Assembly: GCF_902764455.1 (NCBI RefSeq)
Contig: NZ_CACWVY010000011.1
Coordinates: 1 to 64,000, forward strand
DNA from: an uncultured Methanobrevibacter sp.
GTDB lineage: Archaea; Methanobacteriota; Methanobacteria; Methanobacteriales; Methanobacteriaceae
Reading direction: 5' to 3'
DNA: 64,000 bases
The notes under the pieces are model-generated. The model made no database searches and had not been told where the DNA came from. It saw only the letters and a program-made list of their open reading frames with translations. Made by a program: the position numbers and the translations under genes. Positions 1 to 9,805 of the stretch are shown here, piece after piece. The first letter of the stretch is position 1; every line of letters starts with the position of its first letter.

Positions 1-1540
1 GACGCTTGCATCATTTAAGCCAACAGAGACTTTTATTGTTTTATTTAAAGCTGCTGCATACTTATTATTGCCTTTAAATGAAACATTAACAACAGCAATG
101 CCTTGTTTAAGAGCAATAATCTTAGCATTTTCAACTTTAACAATACTTTCATCACTTGACTCATAAACCAACTCACCAGCAGGAGCATTTTTAGGATTTA
201 AACTAGCACCAACATCAACTTCCTCATTAACTTTCAAATCAAGAGTTTTATTTGCAATAATAATTTCAGTCTGAATTTTACTAACAGTAACATTGACAAC
301 AGTGGAATTTAATGCATATTCTTCATTATCACCAACAATTACAGTCACAGTTGCATTACCTTCACCTACAGCAACAATAAAGCCATTATCAACTGTGATA
401 ACGGACTCATCGCTTGATTTGTATGTTACATTCAAGTTATCCGGAGTTGTTGTGGCATAAATTGTGTAGTTTTCACCAACCTTCAAATCCACAGAAGAAG
501 CATCAACACTGACGCTAGCATCTTTTAAAGCACCTTCAACATTGACGGTGATTGTCTTATTCTTGGCAGCAAGATATTTTTCATTGCCTGCAAATGAAAC
601 TGTAACAGTAGCAGTTCCTTCACCGACAGCAACAATCTGACCGTTATTTATAATTACAACAGATTCATTGCTGGAAATGTATGTCGGATTACCCGCATCA
701 GAAGGTATTAAGCTAGCAGCAGAATCAGCAATACCTTTAACTTTCAAATTAAGTGTTTCATTTGCAATTTTAATTTCAACAGGAATTTTAGTCACTGTGA
801 CATTGACAGTAACAGAATCATATTTATAGACAATATTATCACCAACACTGACAGTAATTGTGGCATTACCCTCACCAAGAGCCATAATGTTTCCATCCAT
901 ATCAACAGATACAATATCATAATCATCGGTTGAGAAATTAACTTTTAAACTACCAGGTGTTGCGGTAGCATGAATGGTAGCATTATCACCCACATGCATA
1001 TAATACACATTCTTAGAAACATTTACACTTGCATCATTTAATCCAACTGAAACTTTAATTGTTTTATTTTCAGCAGCTGCATACTTATTATTGCCTTTAA
1101 ATGAAACAGTAACAACAGTGCTACCTTCACCAACAGCAATTATCTTAGAGTTTTTAATTTTAACAACATTTTCATCACCTGATGTGTAAATTAACTCATC
1201 AACAGGCGCATCTTTAGGATTTAAACTAGCACCAACATCAATTTCCTCAGTTACTTTTAAATCAAGTGTTTTATTTGTAATTTTAATTTCCGTAGGGACT
1301 TTAGCCACAGTAACATTGACAGTAACAGAATCATATGTATAGACGACATTATCACCAACACTGACAGTAATTGTGGCATTACCCTCACCTAAAGCTATAA
1401 TGTTTCCATCCTTATCAACAGATATGATGTCATAATCATTGGTTGAGAAGTTAACCTTTAAGCCATCAGGTGTTGCTGTAGCATGAACAGTGGCGTTTTC
1501 ACCAACAAAGAGATTGATTGCAGATTGATCAACACTGACA
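1..1540 (-). repeat. Repeated Big_2-like domain pairs
   Basis: The sequence at 1-60 and the sequence from about 1030 are close copies (gcatcatttaagccaac versus gcatcatttaatccaac, then ttgttttattt and gctgcatac in both). This gives a superrepeat of roughly 1030 bp holding two to four Big_2-like domains of about 85 residues. A diverged copy of the module lies between them near 530-600. The repeat probably continues beyond base 1. Confidence 0.75.
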
Positions 1541-4500
1541 TTTGCCTCGATTAAGTTAATAGTTATAGTGGCATTATTGATATTTACACCATCCAAACCA
1601 ATATATGAAGCATTAACCTCATAATCTCCAATGCTATCAAATGTATGAACCGCCCACCATGTTCCGTCAGAAGCACAAGTTGCATTAATTTCAGTGCAAT
1701 TTGGCAAGATAAATAGTAATTTACCTGGCATGACTTCAGGTTTAATATTTGATTTTGCAGTGATGTTTACAGTCTTGTTGGTGGTTGTCTGTGAAGTGAC
1801 ACTCACAGTGAATGTCATGTTTGAGATTGTTTTTTCAGCTTCTGTGTAGTATGAATCTGTATTGTGGCGAGCAGTAATGTAATAATTCTCACCAGCATTT
1901 ATGTCTAAAACAATTGTACCATTCTCGTCTGTGACTTTAACATCATTAAAAACAAGTTTGTCATTAACAATTACTGCAATGGTTATGTTTTGACCAGCTT
2001 CCTTATTGGATTGGAATAGCTCAATAGTTGAATTGCCAGAGTTTGTTTTTCCGTTTGCTCCCCAATAGGTCACATTAGTAAAATTAACATCTCCTTCAGA
2101 ATAAATTGCATTTAAAAGATTATTTTGACCAGTGAAAGTAATTGTAATATTATTATCATTTTTAACAACATCTAAAGTTTTATCATTTGCCCTATTGTTT
2201 AATAAAATAGAATTAGAAATAGTTAAAGTATTATCTGCTGAATTATATTTGTTGAAGTAAATTGCAGAACCAAAATTTGCTTTATTATCAGTAAAACTAC
2301 AATTTGTTACAAAACCAGAACCAAAACCGCTAAATTCGATAGCACCACCAAAGGTAGCAGTGTTATCAGTAAAACTACAATTTGTTACAAAACCAGAACC
2401 TCCAAAATAGATAGCACCATCCAACTGATTGTTAGTAAAATTACAATTTATTACATTACCAGTTGAATAGTCCTCGAAGATAATAGCACCAGCCCTTGCT
2501 GCCTGATTGTTAGTAAAATTACATTTTATTACATTACCTCCTTCAAAAAAGTAAATAGCTCCACCATATCTAGCAGAGTTGTTAATAAAATTACAATTTT
2601 CAACAGTACCATAAGAAATCCAAATAGCACCACCAAAACCACTACGGTTTGCAGAGTTGTTAGTAAAATTACAATTTCTCACATCACCATTACTTTTAAA
2701 ATTATTAAAGTAAACTGCACCACCATCACTGTTTGCAGAGTTGTTATTAAAATTACAATTTCTCACATCACCATTACTATTAAAGTAAACTGCACCACCA
2801 TCACTGTTTGCAGAGTTGTTATTAAAATTACAATTTAACACTTCACCATTATTATTGAAGTAAACTGCACCACCATCACTGTTTGCAGAGTTGTTATTAA
2901 AATTACAATTTAACACTTCACCAGTAGAACCCCCAGCAAAATAAATTGCACCACCATCATAATTTGCAGTGTTGTTAGTAAAATTACAATTTAACACTTC
3001 ACCATTTTTAAGGAAGTAAACTGCACCACCATAATTTGCAGTGTTGTCTGTAAAATTACAATTTAACACTTCACCAGTAGAATCACCAGCAAAATAAATT
3101 GCACCACCATCAAAATTTGCAGTGTTGTCTGTAAAATTACAATTTAACACCTCACCAGTAGAACCCACAGCAAAATAAATTGCACCACCATGTTTTGCAG
3201 TGTTGTCTGTAAAATTACAATTTAACACTTCACGATTAGAACCCACAGCAAAATAAATTGCACCACCATCATAATTTGCAGTGTTGTCTGTAAAATTACA
3301 ATTTAACACCTCACCAGTAGAATCACCAGCAAAATAAATTGCACCACCAAATGCCTCTGCTATGTTATTATTAAAATTACAATTTAACACTTCACCCTTA
3401 TTAAGGAAGTAAACTGCACCACCACCAGAGTTTGCAGTGTTGTCTGTAAAATTACAATTTGTTACAGTACCATCCCCATAGAAGTAAACTGCACCACCAA
3501 AACCACCAGAGTTTGCAGTGTTGTTATTAAAATTACAATGTGTCACTTCACCATTATTAAGGAAGTAAACTGCACCACCATGAGCAGTTGCGGAGTTATT
3601 AGTGAAATTACAATTTGTCACAGTACCTTCACTATTGAATCTTATAGCACCACCCTCAGAGGTTGCAGAGTTGTTAGTAAAATTACAATTTGTTACATCA
3701 CCATTACTATTAAAGTAAACTGCACCACCAAACTTAGCAGTGTTATCAGTAAAATTACAATTTGTTACATTACCATCCCCATAGAAGTAAACTGCACCAC
3801 CCTGACTATAATCTCCAGTTACTTTGTTATCAGTAAAATTACAATTTATCGCCATACCGGATTGGGCAAAATATACTGCTCCTCCGTCACCATTAAATTT
3901 AGCATTTTTAATAGTTAGATTTTCAATGATTACATCAGTTGCTTGAACGTTGAATACTCTTGATTTGCCTTTAGCATCAATAACAAAACCATTACCATTA
4001 ATTATAACCGGTATATTTATAATAATCCCTTCAGTTATACTATCAAATTCATTGTAAGTGTAGTTACGTGTTAAATTAATTACTAAAGATGTTGCATCAT
4101 CAATCAAATCCTGTAATCGATCAAAATCCCCTTTAATAACATAAAATTCAATAGTTACATATGAATCCATTATTTTTGCAGTTACACTAGCATTTCCTCC
4201 TCTAGTTGGAGTGAATTTAATATTTTCTCCAAATTTCGCAATATTTCTATCAACATTACCTTTTATTGCAGTAATTTTCAAATCAAGATTTTCAAATTCC
4301 GAATTATCATAGTCCAATATCCTTTGAGAAGTTAAATTATATAAAAACAACTTAAATAACACGTTTGGTGATTCAAAAGCTGTAATTGAACTGGAATTTG
4401 ATGTAGCATTTAAGAACAACCAATTATTTAAATTTATATTAGTGGTTTTTGGTTGGACATCATAATTGGTTGCATTATTTCCAAACCAGTTATAATCCAC

Positions 4501-7236
4501 ATTAGAATTACTATCAATTTCATCGAAAGAAATTTCACAAACACCATTATCTAAAAAGATATTGTTATTGATTTTCAAATTACTGTGTATGCCATCAGCA
4601 GTATCAAAATAGACAACACCCTCACCAGCAGAGTTATCCATAAAAATACAATTAGAAACAGAAACATTACTAGCATTAATTAATACAGCACCACCCCTAC
4701 CTTCTGAATTAGCATTCAGGAAAGTTATATTTTTTATTTCCACATTATCACAAGTAATGTTAAATATTCTTGATTTTCCTTTAGCATCAATTGCAAAACC
4801 ATTACCATTAATTGTAACAGGCTTATTAATTACAATTCCTTCAGTCATCCTATCAAAGAGATTATAATCATAGCTGCGTTCCAGATTAATAACCGGAGAT
4901 GTGGAATTATCTATTAACTCCTGCAATGCATCAAAGTCGCCTTTTACACCAATTTTGATTGTATAATATGCATTTTCTATTTTTGCAGTTACAAAACCGG
5001 GTTTCTTATTATCAGGAGTGAATTTAACAGTTTCTCCCAATTTAACAATACTTTTATTAACCTTACCATTTGATGAAGTTATTGTAAAATTAAGATGTTT
5101 AAATTGATCATTGTCATATTCAGATATCTTTCCAGAGAACCGATTATACCTGTATAATTTAAATAAAACATCAACAGTATTGGAACTTAAAAATGAACTG
5201 TAATCCAATGTAGCATTCAAGAACAACCAATCGGTAAATACAAAATTAGATTCAATTGGCCTTATATCATAATTGGACGCATTAGATCCAAACCAGTTAA
5301 AGTTTACATTAGAATAATCTAAAGCATTAAAATAAATTTTAGAATTATTATTATTTAAAAAAGTATTGTTATTTAATATTAAATTTAAGCAAACATAGGG
5401 AACACTTTCAATATAAACAATACCTCCTTTGGCATAGTTACCTATAAAATCACAGTTAGAAAAAATACTATCCCTAGCAACAATTGAATAAATGGCAGCA
5501 CCCACACCACTATTACCGGATATTCTATTCCCAATGAACTTAGCAGAAATAGCAGAATTTAATATACTTCCACTAAAGATTGCACCTCCTAATACCGTTG
5601 CTCTATTTTCGCTGAACTCACCAAAAATATCAGTACGGGAAATAATATCTATATTTATTGCACCACCACTTGCTTTAACGGAATTACTGTTAAATTTAGC
5701 AGAAATAGTAGAATCAATTATGCTTGTACAATAGACTGCCCCTCCATAATTCGCACGATTTGCATTAAATAGGCCAGTAATATTAATATGAGAAAGATAA
5801 AATGCATAAATTGCACCACCATCACCATTATTCGCCCTATTTTGTTCAAATCTAGCAGAAATATTGGAATTAGACATAACATCATAACTATAAATTGCTC
5901 CTCCATGAGCAGATGCAGAATTACTTTGGAAAAAACCAGAAAAACTAGTATTATCAGTTTTATTTATCAAGATTGCACCGCCTGCACCACCATACGCCTT
6001 ATTACTTCCAAAATTAGCAGAAATAATGGAATTTTGAAGGTCTTCGATGAAATAGAGTGCACCACCGGATTTACTTGCAGTATTACTAGTAAACTCACCA
6101 TAAACTTTAATATTATTGACAGGTGCAAGGAAACATATTGCACCAGCCCATCCGTCATTACCTAATGCTTTATTATTTGTAAATTTACCATTAATTGTAG
6201 TGTCAGAAACTGTGGAATTGAACATTATTGCTCCGCCAGCAGCTTCATCATCAGTAGCATTACCAGATACAGTATTTTCATCAAAATTAGCATTTATAAC
6301 AGAATTAGAAACTTCAGATCCGAAATAGATTGCACCACCATATTTTGCAGCATTCTTCTTAAAATACCCTCCAATTATAGTATCAGAAACTTTACCAACA
6401 AATGTTACTGCACCACCAACCTCAGAATATGCACCGTCCTTACCTGTAACACTATTTGAAATATTACATTTTTCAACATCGCCCCAAAACTGTAGAGCAC
6501 TACCATAAACTGCCTTATTATCAGTGAAGGCATTGCTTTTAATGGAACACATAGTAGCTTTACCTTTAAAGTTTACTGAACTGTAAGTGGATGATTTCGG
6601 GTCATTTTTTTTGAATTCACAGCCCTCAATTTTACAATTATAAGCATCCCCACTAAACCAGACTGCACATCCAACAGTATTTTCAAACGTGCACTCTTTA
6701 ATGGTAATAGAAGATACATTTTTAGTACAATTGATTGCTGCATATTTGCTGTTTTTAAAGTGAATATTCTGTAAAGTTACATCATTACAGTTAATTTCAA
6801 AAATCATGACTTCATTATCTGCATCGATAATATGCCTACCATTACCACCATCAATAGTTATTGCTTTATTAATTTCTATTTTTTTCAACTGGGGATCAAC
6901 TAGAAGCCCATATTTAAAATCAGATTTTAATTTCAAGGTTTCTCCTTCTTTAGTATCTTTAATAAGCGCATCCAACATGTAAAAACCAGGATCCACACCT
7001 AAAATATCCTTATCATCTTCCAAATTAACACCAATAATTTCATCACCACTTAAAGATGCATTATATGCATCATCACTAACCAAATCATTAGACTGGCCAA
7101 CAGGTTCATCGTTTATTATCTGATTATCTCCGCTAGCTGCTAAAGTATCATTCACATCGACGGCGCTTACGCAGGCTATGCTGAACAATGCTAAAACAAG
7201 CAGGGTAAAAATCAGTATGCTCTTCATGTATTTCAT
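1..7236 (-). CDS. Adhesin-like giant secreted protein, beta-helix plus Big_2-like domains (3' end outside window)
   Basis: The frame is open from ATG 7236 to base 1 (2412 codons) with no stop, so the C-terminus lies beyond the window. A GGTG ribosome-binding site precedes the start. The N-terminus is a Sec-type signal (MKYMKSILIFTLLVLALFSI, then ACVSA). Up to about residue 1740 there are parallel beta-helix repeats of the type NCNFTDNTAN..GGAIYF, in several blocks that each restart with an INGNGFAIDAKGKSRIFNI-like segment. From about residue 1890 onward there are Big_2-like domains (ATPDGLKVNFSTNDYDIISV, then GEGNATITVSVGDN). This is the architecture of Methanobrevibacter adhesin-like proteins. 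A surface location is inferred; the ligand is unknown. No cell-wall anchor is visible because the C-terminus is missing. Confidence 0.9.
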   Translation of the reverse strand, partial: MKYMKSILIFTLLVLALFSIACVSAVDVNDTLAASGDNQIINDEPVGQSNDLVSDDAYNASLSGDEIIGVNLEDDKDILGVDPGFYMLDALIKDTKEGETLKLKSDFKYGLLVDPQLKKIEINKAITIDGGNGRHIIDADNEVMIFEINCNDVTLQNIHFKNSKYAAINCTKNVSSITIKECTFENTVGCAVWFSGDAYNCKIEGCEFKKNDPKSSTYSSVNFKGKATMCSIKSNAFTDNKAVYGSALQFWGDVEKCNISNSVTGKDGAYSEVGGAVTFVGKVSDTIIGGYFKKNAAKYGGAIYFGSEVSNSVINANFDENTVSGNATDDEAAGGAIMFNSTVSDTTINGKFTNNKALGNDGWAGAICFLAPVNNIKVYGEFTSNTASKSGGALYFIEDLQNSIISANFGSNKAYGGAGGAILINKTDNTSFSGFFQSNSASAHGGAIYSYDVMSNSNISARFEQNRANNGDGGAIYAFYLSHINITGLFNANRANYGGAVYCTSIIDSTISAKFNSNSVKASGGAINIDIISRTDIFGEFSENRATVLGGAIFSGSILNSAISAKFIGNRISGNSGVGAAIYSIVARDSIFSNCDFIGNYAKGGIVYIESVPYVCLNLILNNNTFLNNNNSKIYFNALDYSNVNFNWFGSNASNYDIRPIESNFVFTDWLFLNATLDYSSFLSSNTVDVLFKLYRYNRFSGKISEYDNDQFKHLNFTITSSNGKVNKSIVKLGETVKFTPDNKKPGFVTAKIENAYYTIKIGVKGDFDALQELIDNSTSPVINLERSYDYNLFDRMTEGIVINKPVTINGNGFAIDAKGKSRIFNITCDNVEIKNITFLNANSEGRGGAVLINASNVSVSNCIFMDNSAGEGVVYFDTADGIHSNLKINNNIFLDNGVCEISFDEIDSNSNVDYNWFGNNATNYDVQPKTTNINLNNWLFLNATSNSSSITAFESPNVLFKLFLYNLTSQRILDYDNSEFENLDLKITAIKGNVDRNIAKFGENIKFTPTRGGNASVTAKIMDSYVTIEFYVIKGDFDRLQDLIDDATSLVINLTRNYTYNEFDSITEGIIINIPVIINGNGFVIDAKGKSRVFNVQATDVIIENLTIKNAKFNGDGGAVYFAQSGMAINCNFTDNKVTGDYSQGGAVYFYGDGNVTNCNFTDNTAKFGGAVYFNSNGDVTNCNFTNNSATSEGGAIRFNSEGTVTNCNFTNNSATAHGGAVYFLNNGEVTHCNFNNNTANSGGFGGAVYFYGDGTVTNCNFTDNTANSGGGAVYFLNKGEVLNCNFNNNIAEAFGGAIYFAGDSTGEVLNCNFTDNTANYDGGAIYFAVGSNREVLNCNFTDNTAKHGGAIYFAVGSTGEVLNCNFTDNTANFDGGAIYFAGDSTGEVLNCNFTDNTANYGGAVYFLKNGEVLNCNFTNNTANYDGGAIYFAGGSTGEVLNCNFNNNSANSDGGAVYFNNNGEVLNCNFNNNSANSDGGAVYFNSNGDVRNCNFNNNSANSDGGAVYFNNFKSNGDVRNCNFTNNSANRSGFGGAIWISYGTVENCNFINNSARYGGAIYFFEGGNVIKCNFTNNQAARAGAIIFEDYSTGNVINCNFTNNQLDGAIYFGGSGFVTNCSFTDNTATFGGAIEFSGFGSGFVTNCSFTDNKANFGSAIYFNKYNSADNTLTISNSILLNNRANDKTLDVVKNDNNITITFTGQNNLLNAIYSEGDVNFTNVTYWGANGKTNSGNSTIELFQSNKEAGQNITIAVIVNDKLVFNDVKVTDENGTIVLDINAGENYYITARHNTDSYYTEAEKTISNMTFTVSVTSQTTTNKTVNITAKSNIKPEVMPGKLLFILPNCTEINATCASDGTWWAVHTFDSIGDYEVNASYIGLDGVNINNATITINLIEANVSVDQSAINLFVGENATVHATATPDGLKVNFSTNDYDIISVDKDGNIIALGEGNATITVSVGDNVVYTYDSVTVNVTVAKVPTEIKITNKTLDLKVTEEIDVGASLNPKDAPVDELIYTSGDENVVKIKNSKIIAVGEGSTVVTVSFKGNNKYAAAENKTIKVSVGLNDASVNVSKNVYYMHVGDNATIHATATPGSLKVNFSTDDYDIVSVDMDGNIMALGEGNATITVSVGDNIVYKYDSVTVNVTVTKIPVEIKIANETLNLKVKGIADSAASLIPSDAGNPTYISSNESVVIINNGQIVAVGEGTATVTVSFAGNEKYLAAKNKTITVNVEGALKDASVSVDASSVDLKVGENYTIYATTTPDNLNVTYKSSDESVITVDNGFIVAVGEGNATVTVIVGDNEEYALNSTVVNVTVSKIQTEIIIANKTLDLKVNEEVDVGASLNPKNAPAGELVYESSDESIVKVENAKIIALKQGIAVVNVSFKGNNKYAAALNKTIKVSVGLNDASV
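2290..3870 (-). repeat. In-frame tandem repeats of 75-81 bp coding for beta-helix turns
   Basis: About twenty consecutive units each contain the plus-strand core aaattacaattt (NCNF) and gcaccacca (GGA). Successive units around 3041-3281 are 78-81 bp apart and almost identical. Those around 2730-2890 are 75 bp apart. Each unit codes for 25-27 residues, for example EVLNCNFTDNTAN followed by YDGGAIYFAGDSTG. Copy-number change would keep the frame. Confidence 0.9.
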
Positions 7237-7388
7237 GTAACTACACCAAAATTTTTTTTAGTTGATAGTTATTCTATTTAAAACCTAATATATTTGTTTG
7301 GATAATTTGAAATAATGCGAACAAAATTCAATCTTATCTAAAAAGATATGAATAATATTAAATCAGAAAAATAGTGGCATTTTAGCCC

Positions 7389-7425
7389 AAAAAAAATAAA
7401 AAAAAGGATAAAAAAAATAATCCTT
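7389..7425 (-). terminator. Intrinsic-type terminator downstream of the comA-hdr operon
   Basis: On the minus strand AAGGAT and ATCCTT pair around a T-rich loop and are followed by two T8 runs separated by one A. A second short hairpin (TACAGG/CCTGTA, 7468-7486) sits directly after the hdrA stop. Archaeal termination relies mainly on T-runs, so the run itself may be the signal. Confidence 0.6.
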
Positions 7426-7495
7426 AATATTTCAAGTTGTCGGATGAAAAATTCAAACAGTCACTTTTACAGGCACAATACCTGTATCGGCAAAA

Positions 7496-9805
7496 CTAGG
7501 ATTCGGCTTCATCCAACTCGGCAATTTTTTCGTCAAATTCTATGAATTTGCGGGCAAGGCCTGAGAAATATGGAATATAGACTTTTGAAAAAGTGATTCT
7601 TTCAGGGTCTTCTCCCAGCTCCTCAATTCTGTCCTTAACTCCCTGAATCTTGCGTTCAACCTCATCGTACATCAGGTCTCCAGGGAATTCTCCGATAAAT
7701 ACACCGTCTGCACCGTTGTCAAGTGCATATCTGATGTGTTCTGGTCTTACACGATTTACTGAGATAACTTTGATGATATGTATCGATTCGGGATATGAAA
7801 GTCTGTTTACTCCAATATTGTCTGCAGCAGTATATCCTATATTATCCAGAAATACCAGAATCATACGCTGGCCTTCCTGTTTTTTGGACAGTACTCCCTT
7901 AATTGTTGAGGTGATTTTCTCATCAATATTTCCGTTTACGGTAATTGCCCTCATACTGCATCCTACAAGACATTTTCCGCATCCTGTACAGCTCATAGGG
8001 TCAATGTAAATTTCATCATTTTGAATGCTCATTGACTTGTATTTGCAGCGGCTTATACAATCACCGCACAGATTGCATTTTTCCTTGTCAATCTCGGCAA
8101 TGAATGGTTCGATTTCAACACCGCCGTAATTATATTCTGAAACCTTTGATGCTGCGGCTGTCGCCTGCATTATCGAATCTGTTATGTCTTTCGGGTCATG
8201 TGCTGTTCCGCAGACAAATATTCCCTGAACATCAGTTGCTATCGGCTTGATTTTAGGATGTGATTCCTTGATAAATCCGTCTTCTGTTACTCCGACGTTT
8301 AAGATTTCCGCTACCTCGCGGGTGCCGTCTGAAGGCTCCATTGCTGTTGAAAGCACTACCATATCCGCTTCGATTTCTACAAATTCTCCTTTAAGAGTAT
8401 CTTCAGTTCTTACAATGAAGTTATCTCCTTTCTTAACAACTTCACCAGGTCTTCCACGAAGGAACCTTACCTCATTTTCCTGAGTGTGCTTGTAGTATTT
8501 TTCAAACATTCCAGGAGTCCTGATATCCGTATAGCAAATCAGAACATCAGTATCCGGATATTTGTGCTTTATGATATTGGCGTTTTTGAGCGCCACAGTG
8601 CAGCATATTTTTGAACAGTACCTGTGTCCGTCAGGCTTTTCATCACGTGATCCTACACACTGAATCATTACGACACGTTTTGGCACTTCGCCGTTTGATT
8701 TCAGGAGCTTTCCTTTGGTCGGACCGTTGACCCCTGTGATACGGCCAAGTTCAGATTGTGTTATTACATCATCATATCTTGTATATCCGTATTCAGGACG
8801 TTTATCCATGTCAAACAGCTTATGGCCTGTTGCAACAATGATTGAACCGACCTGTAGAGGAATTCTTTCAGATTTTCCTCTAAGTTTGATTGCCTTCATG
8901 GTACATACCTTAACGCAGTTGCTGCATTTATTACAGTTGTCCATGTCAATCACGTAGGCTTCAGGATATGACTGTCCGAAGGGTCTGTAGATTGCCTTTC
9001 TTGTGGAGAGGTTATCGTTCCAGTCGTTTGGAACTTCAACTTCACATGCTTCTGCACATTTTCCGCATGCAATGCATTTTTCTGTGTCCACATAGCGAGG
9101 GGATTTTTCCAGAATCAGATTATATGTTCCTGCCCGCCTTTCGGCTTCAATGACTTTGGTGTTTGTTAAAACTTCAATGTTTTCGTTCCAGACAAGTTCA
9201 TTAAGTATCGGATTTAGAAGACACATTCCGCATTCTTCGGCTATTTTGACAGGTGAGAAAACCTTTCCGATTTTTGCCATGTGTCCTCCTATTGAAGGTG
9301 ACTGTTCAATAAGAGTTACCTTTACTCCCTGTTTTGCAAGGGACAGTGCTGCATTCATTCCGGCAATTCCTCCGCCGATGACGGCAACTTCATCAGGAGT
9401 CTGACAGTAAATCGGGTCTACCGCATCGGACTGTTTTACCTTTTCGATTGATGCGTTGATTAAAGTTATAGCCTTGTGAGTTGCCTTCTGTTTGTCGTCA
9501 TGTACCCATGAGCATTGCTCACGGATATTTGCCATGTCCATCAGATAAGGATTTAGAGGTTTTATATAATCCTGAAAAGTCTTTTCATGACTTATCGGTG
9601 AACATGCCGCAACCACAACACGGTCAAGGTCATGGTCAAATATTGCATCACGAATGATTTTACGTCCGTTCAGGGAACACAGATTTTCAAACTGTCCTAT
9701 GAATTCAACGTCAAGTTCTTCTCTAACTTTATCCAAATCAACAATATCTGCAATATTTCCTCCACATTCACATAAAAACACGCCAACTTTTAAATCATCC
9801 CTCAT
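7496..9805 (-). CDS. HdrA-like flavin/Fe-S subunit fused to an MvhD-like domain without cysteines
   Basis: HdrA is the FAD subunit of heterodisulfide reductase, the site of flavin-based electron bifurcation in methanogens. Visible here are the N-terminal HdrA Cys region (C12, C14, C43, C68, C98), a GGGIAG FAD site at about 144-149, and ECGMC at about 191-195. Two 4Fe-4S motifs follow at 244-254 and 291-301, and two more near 600-635 (CNLCGDCISRC, CTGCGKCLVGC). From about 645 to the end there is an MvhD-like fold (YPESIHIIKV, GADGVFIGEFPGD). The MvhD cysteines are all replaced, so its 2Fe-2S cluster is probably absent. An AGGAGGT site precedes the ATG, which overlaps the hdrB stop by 4 bases. 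The operon context suggests coenzyme M synthesis rather than methanogenic energy conservation. Confidence 0.85.
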   Translation of the reverse strand: MRDDLKVGVFLCECGGNIADIVDLDKVREELDVEFIGQFENLCSLNGRKIIRDAIFDHDLDRVVVAACSPISHEKTFQDYIKPLNPYLMDMANIREQCSWVHDDKQKATHKAITLINASIEKVKQSDAVDPIYCQTPDEVAVIGGGIAGMNAALSLAKQGVKVTLIEQSPSIGGHMAKIGKVFSPVKIAEECGMCLLNPILNELVWNENIEVLTNTKVIEAERRAGTYNLILEKSPRYVDTEKCIACGKCAEACEVEVPNDWNDNLSTRKAIYRPFGQSYPEAYVIDMDNCNKCSNCVKVCTMKAIKLRGKSERIPLQVGSIIVATGHKLFDMDKRPEYGYTRYDDVITQSELGRITGVNGPTKGKLLKSNGEVPKRVVMIQCVGSRDEKPDGHRYCSKICCTVALKNANIIKHKYPDTDVLICYTDIRTPGMFEKYYKHTQENEVRFLRGRPGEVVKKGDNFIVRTEDTLKGEFVEIEADMVVLSTAMEPSDGTREVAEILNVGVTEDGFIKESHPKIKPIATDVQGIFVCGTAHDPKDITDSIMQATAAASKVSEYNYGGVEIEPFIAEIDKEKCNLCGDCISRCKYKSMSIQNDEIYIDPMSCTGCGKCLVGCSMRAITVNGNIDEKITSTIKGVLSKKQEGQRMILVFLDNIGYTAADNIGVNRLSYPESIHIIKVISVNRVRPEHIRYALDNGADGVFIGEFPGDLMYDEVERKIQGVKDRIEELGEDPERITFSKVYIPYFSGLARKFIEFDEKIAELDEAES

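Noticed and set aside
2290-3870. Regular direct repeats suggesting a CRISPR array
   Set aside because: The repeats have no unique spacers of constant length, are fully in frame with the adhesin gene and code for beta-helix turns; no cas genes are near.
3538-6328. Plus-strand ORFs of 60-130 codons inside the first adhesin
   Set aside because: They are reverse-strand shadows of a repetitive gene, low in complexity, and lack ribosome sites.
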